DNA from: Orthonyx spaldingii
Taxonomy: Eukaryota > Chordata > Aves > Passeriformes > Orthonychidae
Assembly (NCBI GenBank): GCA_013397795.1
Contig: VZTJ01001765.1
Span: forward strand, 1,440,759 to 1,504,758
Reading direction: 5' to 3'
DNA length: 64,000 nucleotides
Shown piece after piece: positions 49,491 through 61,403 of the stretch. Position 1 is the first letter of the stretch; every line of letters starts with the position of its first letter. Position numbers and translations under genes: made by a program. The notes under the pieces were generated by a model. That model saw only the letters and a list, made by a program, of their open reading frames with translations, was not told where the DNA came from and did no database searches.

Positions 49491-51890
49491 TCACAAAGTC
49501 AAAGAATTTATCAAGTTGGACAGGACCAGAGTGGACCAACCTCCCTGCTCAAGTAGGGTCATCCTAGAGCACCTGGCACAGGATTGTGTCCAGACAGTTC
49601 TTGAGTATCTTCAGTGAGGGAGACTTCACAGCCTCTCTGGACAACCTGTTCCAGTGCTCAGTCACCCACACAGTAAAGAAGTTCTTCCTCATGTTTAGGT
49701 GGAACTCCCTGTCCATCAATTTCTGCCCGTTGCCTCTTGTCCTATTGCTCGGCACCACCAAGAATAGCCTGCAGCCATCCTCTGACACTCTCCCTTCAGA
49801 TACTGATAGACATTGATGAGGTCCCCTCTCAGTTGCCTTTTCTTGAGGCTTAACAGGCCCAGCTCTCTCAGCCTTTCCTCATAAGAGAGATGTTCCAGTC
49901 CCCTCATCATCTTCACAATTCTTCACTGGACCTGCTCCAGTAGTTCCATACCTCTCTTGTCCTGAGGAGCCCAGAACTGGACACAGCATTCCAGGTCAGG
50001 CCTCACCAGGGCTGAGAGGAGGGGCAGGATCATCTCCCTGGACCTGCTGGCCATGCTCTTCCTCACCCAGCTCAGGATCCCATTGGCCTTCTTGGCCACA
50101 AGGGCACTGCTGGCTCAGGGACAGTTTGTTGTCCACCAGGATCCCCAGGTCCTTCTCCACAGAGCTGCTTCCCAGCAGGTCAGCCCCCACCTGTGATGGT
50201 CCATGAAGTTGCTCCTCCCCAGGTGCAGGACCCTGCACTTGGCTTTGTCGANCTCTCCAACCTGTCAAGGTCCTTCTGAAGGGCTGCAGAGCCCTCTGGG
50301 GTATCGGCCACTCCTCCCAGCTTTGTGTCCTCAGTGAACTTGCTGAGGAGGTATCTCCCCTTCATCCAAGAAATCGATGAATTAAGGTAAAGAATTCTGT
50401 ACCCAATACTGAACTTTGGGGAACACCACTAGTGATGAGCTCACAAAAAGACCCTGTGCCACTGATTATAATCCTCTGGAATCTGCTGTTCAGCCAGTTC
50501 TCAATCCACCTCACTGTCCACTCATCCAGTCCCCAGTTCCTGAGTTTGCCTATGAGGATGCTGTGAGGGACAGGGACGAAAGTCTTGCTCAAGTCCAGGT
50601 AGAAAATATCCACTGCTCTTCCTTCATCCATCCAGGCTGTTGTTTCATCATAGGCAATCAGATTGGTAAAGCATGAATCCATGCTGAATACTTCTGGTCA
50701 CCTATTTGTCATCCATGTGGATAGAGATGGCCTCCAGAATGAGGTGCTCCATCACCTTTCCAGGGACTGAGGTGAGGCTGACTGTCCCATAATTCCCTGG
50801 GTCCTCTTTCTTGCCTTTCTGAAGACTGGGGTGAAATTTGCTTTCTCACAATCCTCAGAAATCTCTACTAATCAACACAACCTTTCAAAGATGATCATGA
50901 GCAGCCTAGCTCTTGTGTCTGCCAGCTTTCTCAGCACTTGTGGTTGCCTATCATCAGGACTTGTGGATGTTAATTTTGTCTAGGTGTTCTCTAACCCAGT
51001 CTTTCTTGGTCAAGGGAGTCTTCCTTCCAGCATTCCTTTTCCCTGCTCTCCTAGGTCAGAAATTCCTGAGGGTTGGTCCTGTCAGTAAAGACCAATGCAA
51101 AGAAGGCATTCAGTAACTCTGCCTTCTCTGTGTCCTGTTACCAGCATCCTTCACATTATGCTTAGTTTTCCTTTTGCTACTGATATATTTCTTCTTGTTG
51201 TCCTTGACACCCTCGGCCAGATTTAATTACAGATGGGTCTTTGTCTTCCTTTTGTCATTTTTGCTTACTCTGACAACACATCTGCATTCATTCCAAGCGG
51301 TCTGACCCTGCTTCCATCTGCTATGTATTTCCTGCTTACACTTGAGTAATGACGAGACTTCATTCTTTATTTATCCACACAGGTCTTTTGCCCCCTTTGC
51401 CTGATTTCTTGCCCATTGGGATGCATCATTCTTGAGCCTGGAAGAAGTGATCCTCAAATATCAACCAGCTCTCTTGGACCCTCTTTCCTGCATGGCCTAT
51501 TCCCATAGGATTCTCCCAACGAGATCCCTGAAGAGGCACTAAAGTTAGCTCTCCTGAAATCTGCGGTTATAACCATACTTGTTGCCCTGCTTCCTCCTCA
51601 CCCACAACTGAACTCCACAGTCTCATGGCTACGTCAGGTTGACTGTCCTCAACCCTCCCATCTCCAAAGAGGGAGCACACCATTCCCTGTGGAATCCTCC
51701 ACTACCTGTGACAGGAAGTTGTCATCAGTGCTTTTCACAAACCTCCTGGACTGTGCTTCACTGCGTTGTTTCTCCAGTAGACGTAAGAGTAGTTAAAGCC
51801 CCACCCCAAGAATCAGTGCCTGTGACTTTGAGACTGCTTCTGGCTGCTTGTAGAAGGCCTCATCCATTTCCTTGTTCTGAGTGAGGTTAA
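49491..51890 (-). mobile_element. CR1 LINE, 2.4-kb decayed EN-RT copy with 3' end
   Basis: The minus-strand element runs from about 51890 down to its tail near 49491. In order it shows an endonuclease remnant around 51806-51768 (GWGFNYSYVYW where GDFNYPD is usual), the RT entry block GKKEDPGNYGTVSLTSVP at about 50822-50760, RT motif A in the frame 50682-50362 (YLDLSKTFVPVPHS), motif B (SGVPQSSVLG), motif C as FTEDTKLGGVADTPEGSAAL at about 50335-50285, and the C-terminal blocks GLEHLSYEERLRELGLLSL (49916-49716) and RTRGNGQKL...WNRLSREAV (49788-49564). The FADD catalytic pair is changed to TED, the conserved Asp after motif A is Val, and several frameshifts break the ORF. It lacks ORF1 and most of the endonuclease. 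Confidence 0.93.
50252..50252. other. Ambiguous base (N)
   Basis: A single N inside the CR1 copy, in the sequence TCGANCTCTCC. Confidence 0.9.
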
Positions 51891-54544
51891 GAATTTTGTT
51901 AGGCAGAGTAATAATTTAACTAATTGGAGTAATTAGAAATGCTGGCTTTGTGTCCTATAACAGTTGCATGATATAGGAAAATTGTCTCTGGGAAACCAAA
52001 ACCATTCCTGGACTCAAAATGACACCAAAACCAAATTTTATGTTTCTGTTTCATACTATTATATATGACATGGACAAACTTGTATTTTTAAGCTTGCTTA
52101 ATTCTTGAAATATCTGTCATATATTCCCAGATCTTATCCATCTGACACAGATGAAGCATGACAGTTTCAGCATAATTTTCTATAAGTATATAAGCATAGA
52201 TTGTTTTGATGATCAATTAGGAAATTTTAATGAGTGATTTTCAAGGTTTTGAACAAAGTTCACTGAAAGTAAATTATAATTTTACACAAGTGCCTATGGC
52301 AACACATTATGAAGAACCTAGAGTTTGTGCAAAGAAAATTTCAGCCCATCTGCCAGCAGAGAACTGCATTAATTCAGTTTGAATTCAATAAAAGCATGAC
52401 CAGCCATTTCCAAAGAACTGAGATGGAAAAAATTCTGTACTAGCAATGCTGAGTAGCTGACTCTCCTATTGTGATACAGAGTAATGATATTAGCCAAGTG
52501 ATAAATTCTCAAACTGTATTTCATTCAATAAAGAATTCCAACTTCTACTTTTTAAGACACTAAATTTTTAAAAAAACACTTTTTTTTTCTCACTTCTCAA
52601 TGACTAAAAACCAAGAAGCCTAAAACATTTCTCCCATAAAATGACTTATGCTGCACTGAGTGCCTCTTTGTGTAGTACAAACTTATTGATATGTATTGCT
52701 ATGTGCTTTAGAAGAAGTAGCCATTGTCACTTCTACTTTATGTATATTCCTATTTATTCAGTTCTTTGTTTACTTGGTTTTACTTTCAAGTTTTGTTGTC
52801 AATTTTATACAGCTTTAAAGAGGCAACAATATCCAAATATAAGACTTCTGTCACAACTTCTTAATCAAATGCTTTTTCCCAACTGTAGTGTAGACATTGT
52901 GAATGTATTAATCTTACTTGTGTTGCAGCAAATGAAAATATGCTGGAGATGCTTTAATTAACTTTTGTAACAAGATTCTGAAAGTATTAGATATGATCTC
53001 TTGGGAAAATGCAGAAACCAATTATGGGACTAACTCTTCCAAATATTCCCAAGATAAAGGTATCTAAATCAGAAAAGAAAGACAATAAAAATGCAATAAA
53101 AAAAATCTGCTTTCATCTTCTACTTTGGATAAATTTGGACTCAAGAGCTCTTCTAGAAATGTGTAGTTTAATTATTTGCATTCATCTATTGGATGTGGGA
53201 AATGGAATATTTTTAATCAATTACAAAGAGCTGTTTCTCTCTAGATAAAGCAGTCCTAGAAGCCTGAGCTTAAGTAACAACAGGTATTAGCCCAGATAGA
53301 GAAGATCATGATCACTCAGACTATTAGATGGTCTAACCAGCTTTAACAAAGAAAACTGTTCAAAAATTATGTTAAGTCATTTAATAAAGAATTAAAAATT
53401 TAAAAGTAGGGCTAGGATGTGTTGTTCAGTGTTGTTTCAATTAGTGCACTATTCTATGAAGTTCAGTAAATTACTTATTTCACTGTACCTCAACTTGACC
53501 ACAGAATGTTTTCAGATCCACCATACTGGATGGCAGTTAAAAAAAAAAAAAAGTCAAATACAGAGGTCAAAAACAAGGCCAGAATTGGGGTTTTCAGATT
53601 AAACAATATTTAGGCAAAGGAAAGGAAGAGATCTCCAAATTCTTTTATTGCTTAACAGCTAGAACAAAATTAGTCTATTTTCTCAGAAGGACATCTATCA
53701 TTATGTCATCCCTAGCAAAATTTGCAGTCTGATCTGCATTTAATTTTACACCAGAATGTTCTAATACTCTCATGTTGTTTTGGGTCATGCTCACATTACT
53801 GTCCAGTTTCATACAGGGTTCCACAAAATTCAGCAGTCAATGATTAATTTAACCATTCAAAATATTTAAAATATCTCCAAAGTTTATTCCTATTTCTTAA
53901 TTCTTAGTTTAAGTGGATATACCAAAAAACTCTATTGAAATAATTTTAGAATTACTTAGGAATTAAATATTCTTACCTACTTTACAGTATTAGTAACTAA
54001 ATCTGGTGAATTAGAGAAAAGAAAAAAACCCCAAGACAACAACCAAGAAGCTGTTTTCTACATAGTACAAACAAACTTTGCATTCCACCCCACCTTTTAC
54101 TCGTTGCATTTCTGGGGACCATGAGCTCTGTTCAAGACTGCAGCTGCTGTGTCAGGACAGCATACACCTTCCCTCTGCTACATTTTCTAGTTAATTTCTA
54201 TTTCTCTTCCCGACACCACATAGTGCTCTTACATAACGCTCGAGGAAGCCAGTTTTAAGAAGTTTATATATGCAAGCGTTTGTTTAAGATGTTTAAAAGT
54301 GTAAGAGCCCAGCCTTTCCACACACTACCCACCCTTGACTCCCTCAGTTTCAATAGCGGAACCTTGTTCTGCTTTTTTTAAGACCCCTTTCACCTTCAGC
54401 AGATCCTGTGATGAGTTACGAGCAAACCTAACAGCTTTTGCAGTGGTGGTGCAGAGAAGACCCTGGTACCCGGAAGAGCAACGAGACTTGGGACACCCTG
54501 TGTTCCCCTTTCTTCCAGGAAAGGGGAATCATCTCAGTTCCTTG
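51891..54544. other. Intergenic AT-rich sequence
   Basis: No gene or classifiable repeat. The plus frame at 52641-52961 (106 codons) has no recognisable domain. A 13-A run lies near 53539. Confidence 0.5.
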
Positions 54545-54783
54545 ACGGAGCATGTAGGTCACTCACGTCTACTCCGCCAAGCGGCAAGGTTCGATGGCCG
54601 GGCGCGGAGCGAGAGCGCAGCCTGTTCCCGGGACGGAGCGGCGGGGAACTGCGGGAGCCAGGAGTCCCGCTGCCTGCTGGCTCAGGAGGGCTTGGCAGGC
54701 ACAGAGCGCCTCGGTCTGCCCCGCAGAGCCAGGGCTGCCAGGGGTGACTGCTCTGGCCACGGCACGTCCGAAAGGGCCCCGAA
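54545..54783. promoter_or_regulatory. CpG island, candidate promoter
   Basis: I count about 23 CpG dinucleotides in roughly 240 bp, inside sequence that otherwise has almost none. It includes GGCCGGGCGCGG and GACGGAGCGGCGGGG. Such an island normally marks a constitutive promoter. On the minus strand (towards RYR3) a donor-like GTGAGT lies at 54566-54561, just below the island. The frame at 54335-54814 (+, 159 codons) and overlapping frames on both strands arise because GC-rich sequence has few stops; none resembles a known protein. The associated transcript is unknown: a distal RYR3 first exon, a non-coding RNA or the 5' end of a divergent gene. Confidence 0.65.
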
Positions 54784-55060
54784 GAAATGCTTGAGAAGCA
54801 TATGCCTAAATTGATTTACTGAGGTCTGCCACGTCTCTGTGTTATTACAGCGTTGGCCTTGGCAAGGTAGTCCTAACTGCACAGAGAAATCCTGCTGTTC
54901 ACAAGGCTGTTGTCCTGGGCGGTCAGAGGTCCAGCAGCAGTGCCGGGGGTGCCCCAGCTGCGAGCCAGGCAGCCCTGCAGCTGCTGAGGGAGAGACCGCC
55001 AGGCCAGGCTGCTCTGGGGCACTGAGGCTTCACAGGAGGTAGCCTGCCATCTACAGATGT
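54784..55060. other. GC-rich shoulder of the CpG island
   Basis: After a brief AT-rich dip at about 54790-54860, GC content rises again at 54914-55030 with fewer CpGs (for example GGGCGGTCAGAG and GTGCCGGGGGTGCC). AAGGTAGTC at 54863-54871 is only a weak plus-strand donor match. Confidence 0.4.
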
Positions 55061-58000
55061 TTAATAATTAAAATAACCAAAGAAATCAAACAATTCTTTG
55101 CTACTTAGCTTTTGTAAGTATAGTGAAATGCCACCTGCCCCACCGAGTTGCCTAAGGAAACAGAGGAAGTAAATCTAGAGTAGCTGACGCTGTGCTGCCT
55201 TCAGTGGCACCGAGTGCTGCCTCATTTTTCTCAAATTTGCTTCAGTCTCCTGAGCCCTGGTAGACAGGTTCAAAAACACTGCAGGCTGAAATGAAAACTG
55301 ATGGGAAATAATATTTACTCTTCAAAATGCCCCAAACTTTTACCTAAACTCTAATGAATCAGCTTTGCAGCCAAAGAAAGGTTACGGCTTCTGCACATGA
55401 AATAAAGGCAGCTGTTGTAATCTCTAAAGACTGTAAGGGACTGCAGAGGTAAAGCTGACCACATGCCAGGGCTTGCCTTTATTTCCCCTCAGCAATTAAT
55501 TGTATGTATTCTTTTCTGTTAGCATACAGGGTATAACGATGGAAAGTTATTACATGTGAAGGAGATCTGTCCAAACAGCTTTAAAAAATTTGAAGAAAGT
55601 TCAATCGAAATTTAGAATCATCTTCTCACCCCTCAACTGAAATTACAGTAAGCCTTACCATATTTTCATGAAGTAGTTGAGTAATTGAGTGACTTGGACT
55701 GAGGAATTGATTTTATAGCTTTGTGTTTACCTTTATAGCTCCTCAGTACTTTAACTAGGAGGTACTGAAGTTTCATGTAGTTCTGAAAACCACGATGGAG
55801 TTAATTTTGTGGGTTTCATTAATTATGTGTGAGTCATTATGCTGTATAGTGTGGGTAGAATGTTATAATAAATATCTTTTCTTCCCTAGAGAGTTTTTCC
55901 AATTAATACTTCTAATAAAAATACAAAAAACCCTGTATCCCAAGTATAAACTAAATATGGCGTCACAGAGGAAGGGAGTCACAATGAAATTCAAGAAACT
56001 TTTGATTAATGTTATTAGTGTCTTTTCAAAAAATAACTCTATTGTGCCCAACTGTCCTAGTTAATTCTTAAAAAGTACAATAAAATAAATTATTTTGGGT
56101 TACCATTTAAAGTATGGTCAGTGTTTAAAAACTTGCTGTGAAAGAACAATAAGAGCTGAAAGGAGAACATGTAGCAGTTTTCTTCATGAGCAAAATCAAA
56201 CTAACAATAAATAATGTTTCACATAAATGTTACACACTAATTGTTCCTGAATTAATGAATGTCATGGCTAAATACTGTAAACTGTCATGTTGGATTAACT
56301 TCAACTTGCAAAAAGAAAGTGCCACACAGTATTGGTCCTAATGTTTTTAATTTTTCCTTTTTCAAAAATGTATGTTCAAAAGAGTTGTATTCACAAAAAT
56401 GTGGGCACTCTAATTGCTTCTTAACCTGAATATGCTTATATCTTTACATTTACAAACATCTGAATATGCATATATCTTGACATTTACAAACATGTACGAA
56501 TTTTTGGCACATTCTCATGGTTAAAGATGTGAGATCATGTATTCCTGACCCTGTGAATTTGGGCATTAAGATCTCTAAGACATTTTGGTCTTTTCTAATA
56601 TATGCTAATCTTAGTATTTGCTGGGTTTTTTTATTACCCTTATGCTAGATTTATACTTATTTTAGCCTTAACATTATCGTGTTTATTTAGTTGAGGGGCT
56701 AAGATTAATTTACTTTCATTTCCCCATTTCTAGATCAAGATCCCTGTTTCTAGATTTATATTGTATGAGAATTTCAAACTTATTTTTATAGACTATTAAA
56801 GTTTTTAGCCCATTTTACAGCAGAAATATCCTTCTTCCCAATCTAAAAACAACTCAAAAATCTGCTATGGCACCATCAAATTACTTTTTTAGACTACAAT
56901 ATTTATCAAATATTATCAATTACTTTAATATTCTTAGGTTGACATTCTGTTTTTCCTAAAGATACTTGAACAAGTGTTATTTGAAAATGTTTCAATCTTG
57001 ATTACCATTTTGTCTTTTAGAATTGTGTTAAAAATACAAGTACGTCTCTATTTGTAGGATTTGTATCTCAGTGGCCAGTTGCACTGAAACTTGCATAGCT
57101 TAGAGACATGCTGAGTAATTATTTCAAAAGATAATTATTTTAACATAACATAACTACAGTTATCTATTAAGAAATTCCATTTTGCACTAACAAATTGGGA
57201 AAATCTAGACAGTTGTGTGAGTCACCATATCCAAATCCATGTATGGCTGTGTTTCTATTTCTCTGTTTTGCTTTCTCTCATATTCTTTAACCACCTCAAT
57301 TTCTGGAAGTTGTTAACTTTGACCCCAGAATGCTGATGTGTAGCAGTAATTGACAGAACATTATTCAAGCAGAATTGCTTCTCTTCAGCTTCCAGAAAAT
57401 GCAGGTGATGAAGTGAGAGACTGGCTGTTATTATTCTGTTCAGAGATAACACCACATGCCTAGTATTGCTTTTGTCACATGTCTAAGTTCTCCAAGGTCA
57501 TGAATCATTAGAATATTTAAAAGAATAAGATACCTCATTTCTACATTTAGCAGAAAATTTATTAACAAACCTTTCTCACAATGAATGAAAGAATTAAATA
57601 CCATTCACATCTCTGTAGTTCTAGTTGTGTCACATATAGTGTCCAATAGATCACTTGAGTAAGAGACACTGTGGCAGAATACCCTCTTTCTAACAGGTTT
57701 ATGGTCTGAGCAGTCCACCATCTGCACTTGTTTCCTGCTTGGGCTATGGTTGAGCTTATGCAGTTAGTTTTAATCCATAAAATCCTAAATGACTAAGACC
57801 TAAGTATTTGTGGTCACCTATTGTTCAGTGCTACTACAATTGTATCTATCATATTTTGTATATTAGAAGGCTATTGGAAGGTTCTTTCACTTTCCACAAT
57901 TTTCCTGTTTAACTTTTCTTTTTAATATATGGGACAAGTATATAAAAGATCTAAAAACTAGATTGGAATATTCTGCTGCACTAAAAAGTATTAAAAGAAA

Positions 58001-61000
58001 TTGCAGATGAAATTACACTTCTAATTTGAAATTAACAAAATAAAACAATTACATGTGAATTGAAATGAGCACATGCAATTTTTAAATCATATAAAGACAT
58101 ATACTATTACAGCCATTTAAATAACATTTTTGGATATCTTATATTGTCTTAATTTTTTCTAATTTACATTTCTTCCATAAATAATTTGATGGCTTTAACC
58201 TGAATTGTCATAAAATACAGATGTTTGGGTTGGGTTTTTTCCTCTAGAACTTAGTTTTCTGGACACATTTCTCTGTCTTAATACACATCATTATTATCAA
58301 AACTGTATTTAAATTATCTTGACAATGTTTTTCTGGACAAAGTGTCACATTAAAATCATTCTTTCCCCTTTACCACCACTCCCAGAAATCTGTACATGCA
58401 TTATAAGTTTTTCAGCAGTTTTCTTTTAAAATACTTTGGTAAAATATCAACCAGGCTGGAAGTGGCTTCTAATGGGAAAACATGAAAAATGCGCATTTAT
58501 TTAACTTTTATATTGAATTTGGAAAATGAGATTAAATTTCATATTAATATTCATTAATCATACTAAATTAGGATGAATATGAAATTAAAAGGCTGTCAGA
58601 AATAGGGTCAGTCTAACATTTGATGTGGAGAAGTGTAAATACATTCTTTGTGTTTTGAAAGTGGCTTGGTAATTTATAAACTTAAAACCTAATAGTAATT
58701 TGTAATTCAATGAAACTACAAAATAACTTGACCTGAAGCTTCATAAACATGAACAACCTCATGTCATGAAGCAGCTATTAAGTGTATTTTTCTTTTTTTT
58801 TTCCGGTATTTACATTTATTTACATACCATTGATTAGTAGTATTTCCAGGCCCTTGTGTCGATTCAACCTTCAAATGTGCTACCTTAAGCCCCAGTTCAA
58901 CTTCACACATTCAATCATATCTTTTGCTCCAATTTTTTTTTAAAGAATATTTGTCAGTTTTGCATACATCTCTTTGGAGCAGGTGTATTGTTGTTTGGGT
59001 AGTTCTGTTACAGGTCTTCCACAGTAAATCTGAAGGCAATACAACCCGTTGTTGAGAAGTAGTTCTGTGAGGATGAAAACTTACAGTTTGAATTCTTTTA
59101 CTTCTTAGATTGTCTCAGCTGTTCTTCTGATCAAATATATCACACAAGCTTCAATTACCTTACTCTTTCCTGAATGTATGTAGGGAAACTCTATTTTCAA
59201 GCTCTTTAGTTCTATAAAGTTGCTAACTACATTTCAGTGCAAGTTTAAATTTTGAAGTTTTATCTATTCCGTTGTCATTATATGCATTGGTACTCCAACT
59301 AAAAGGGTTTTTCAACAATAACTAAAGCAATTGAGCACCACAACTCTAAAATCTGTTGTGCTCCTTCTCATGACACTGCCTTTAAACAACCAGCCAGAGT
59401 TTTTTGAAGGTCATTTGTAATGCTCTGCTCCAAAAGGTAGCTCACTTTCTACTGGTTGGTTTACTGCAACGATCAGTCTGCAAAATGTAATTAATTTAAA
59501 AATACTTACTAGCCAAATTGGTAACTGTTTTCTTTGGCTGATCCTTGACGATCTTTCAGGAAATGCCTAACTCTCCCTAGAACATGAAAGCAGGGAATGA
59601 CATCTCAGCAATCTTCCTTGCATGCTCCTCTGCCATGTGCCATTCTCACAGTAGTAACTGCCTTATTTATCCAGCCTATCTAATTCTATGCAGAACTTCC
59701 TTGTAGAAAAGATCTTTCTCTATAATACTGTGGTGTCTTACATCTGTATAATGTGCTTACAGAAATGACCACTTTTGGTATCCTGTTTCTACTATGAGGG
59801 TTTGAATATTTTCATCCCAGAGGCAAAGTTGTGGAATTTTCTAGAATATCAAACTGCAACTATGCAATTAATATATGAAAATATTTTGAAAAACGCATGA
59901 AGAAGTTTTTTGTGCATGTAACAGAAGAAAAATACGTTCAACATTTCAATAGTTTACTGTATCCTCCTAAAAGCTTCTTGCACATTTGGGGAGTGGGGGG
60001 CCATATTTCAATTTGTTTATTAATCTAGGAAGCTTGCACGTAGCTAACCCTGGCATTTCCTTCAGGTAGGCTTTAATGAAAACAAGTTACTATGTGGCAG
60101 TTTTTATAACAGAAGATGTGTTTGTATCTTTGTAACTACTATAGGATCTGGCTTCCAGTGATTTTATGACATATACAGTTTTGACATGTTTGTGCTCTAT
60201 GCTGTAAAGGGACTTTGGATGAGAAGTTAGATTGCTGTTACTACACATACTGGTTTTAAATCCTGTGTTCAGGGGCCAAGTTGGATATTAGGGCCATTGA
60301 GCTGAATGTCTTCACCCAAAATTTTGCTAGTCTAATATTTGTACATGATTAAACTACTGCTGTGTAGATATACCTAATGACCAATCCCTCATTCTCATCT
60401 GCTTTTAAGTACATAAATATTGCACCATGAACTTTGAGGAAATAATTGGGTTGTATGAGTAAAAGAGGTTATTTTTTCCCTTTCAGAGTGTGCTTTTTAC
60501 CCATATTATCCATTGTGATCTTTTCAAATTCTTAATAAAGAGCAACTATCAGGAATGTTTCTGAATGAGAGACCATTTGCCCATGACAATTAATTTCAAG
60601 CACTTCCAGTTTATTTTTTCATTTTACCTGCTCATGGACTAAGTACACCCTTACCAGCCATCTACAGATTTAGCTTACCTCAAAGGTCAACAGTTATATC
60701 CTGTTGCAGAGGCTGAATTCTGCACTGTCTTTCCTCAAGCATCAAAGCTAGGCTTCTCAGTTTCCCTTTTTTTACCATGCAAATATTATGTAAATAAACC
60801 TTTTAGCTTTTTAATAACTTCTTAAAAATCTGTTGGTCCCTGAGCCTATTTCAAGATATATCAGTATCTGGTTTTATAAACAGATATTGAAATACATAGG
60901 TGTAATATTGCTTATGAGCCTATATTTTAAATGTAGAAAATGTAGACAACTTTTTTTAAAAATAAGAATGTTAATTAAATCACAGGAAATACACATTTTC

Positions 61001-61325
61001 ATGCTTTCTACATACAAAGATTAATATTACTTCAAAAAGATAGAAAATGTATCCAAGTGAATAGCTGGGGGAATGGGTAATTCCATGGCATTCAAGGCCA
61101 TGGAAAAATTATTCTAAAGGTAAATTAAAAATTTTAATGAAGTCAGACTGATGAGTGTCAGCTGTCAGCTATTTAACATTGCAACCACTGCGTTCAAATC
61201 TGTTAGGATTGCAAAGCTTCCAACTGCTTAGAATGTGAAGGCAAATTAAATAGCATTTGAAAGACTAGTACCACTGCTACATGTGAGTCCTCTTCCTGGA
61301 ATAATTGGGAGTATAAATTGTATTG
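55061..61325. other. Intergenic AT-rich sequence
   Basis: Apart from the 34-bp tandem duplication at 56426-56493 nothing is recognisable. I looked for exons of FMN1, the divergent neighbour of RYR3 in human, and found none. Confidence 0.5.
56426..56493 (+). repeat. 34-bp tandem duplication
   Basis: Copies at 56426-56459 and 56460-56493 are directly adjacent and match at 32 of 34 positions; both start CTGAATATGC and end ACATTTACAAACAT. Confidence 0.92.
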
Positions 61326-61403
61326 CTCTCTGTTCCCTTAGACTTGGCATGCTCTGCTTTTTTGTAGACAGTGTGCATGCCAAGTCTGGTCAGCATCAGA
61401 CAG
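61326..61403. repeat. Strong hairpin, perfect 13-bp inverted repeat with outer stem
   Basis: AGACTTGGCATGC (61340-61352) and GCATGCCAAGTCT (61375-61387) are exact reverse complements around a 22-nt loop. Beyond an internal bulge, CTCTCTGTT (61326-61334) pairs at seven of nine positions with ATCAGACAG (61395-61403). The whole fold is 78 nt, the size of a microRNA precursor, but the seed matches no microRNA I recognise. Confidence 0.6.

Noticed and set aside
54335..54814. 159-codon plus-strand frame and overlapping minus frames over the CpG island
   Set aside because: GC-rich sequence lacks stops in several frames at once; no recognisable domain, and no evidence favours one frame.
61180..61205. 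GTTCAAATC resembling a tRNA B box
   Set aside because: No A box or cloverleaf can be drawn around it.
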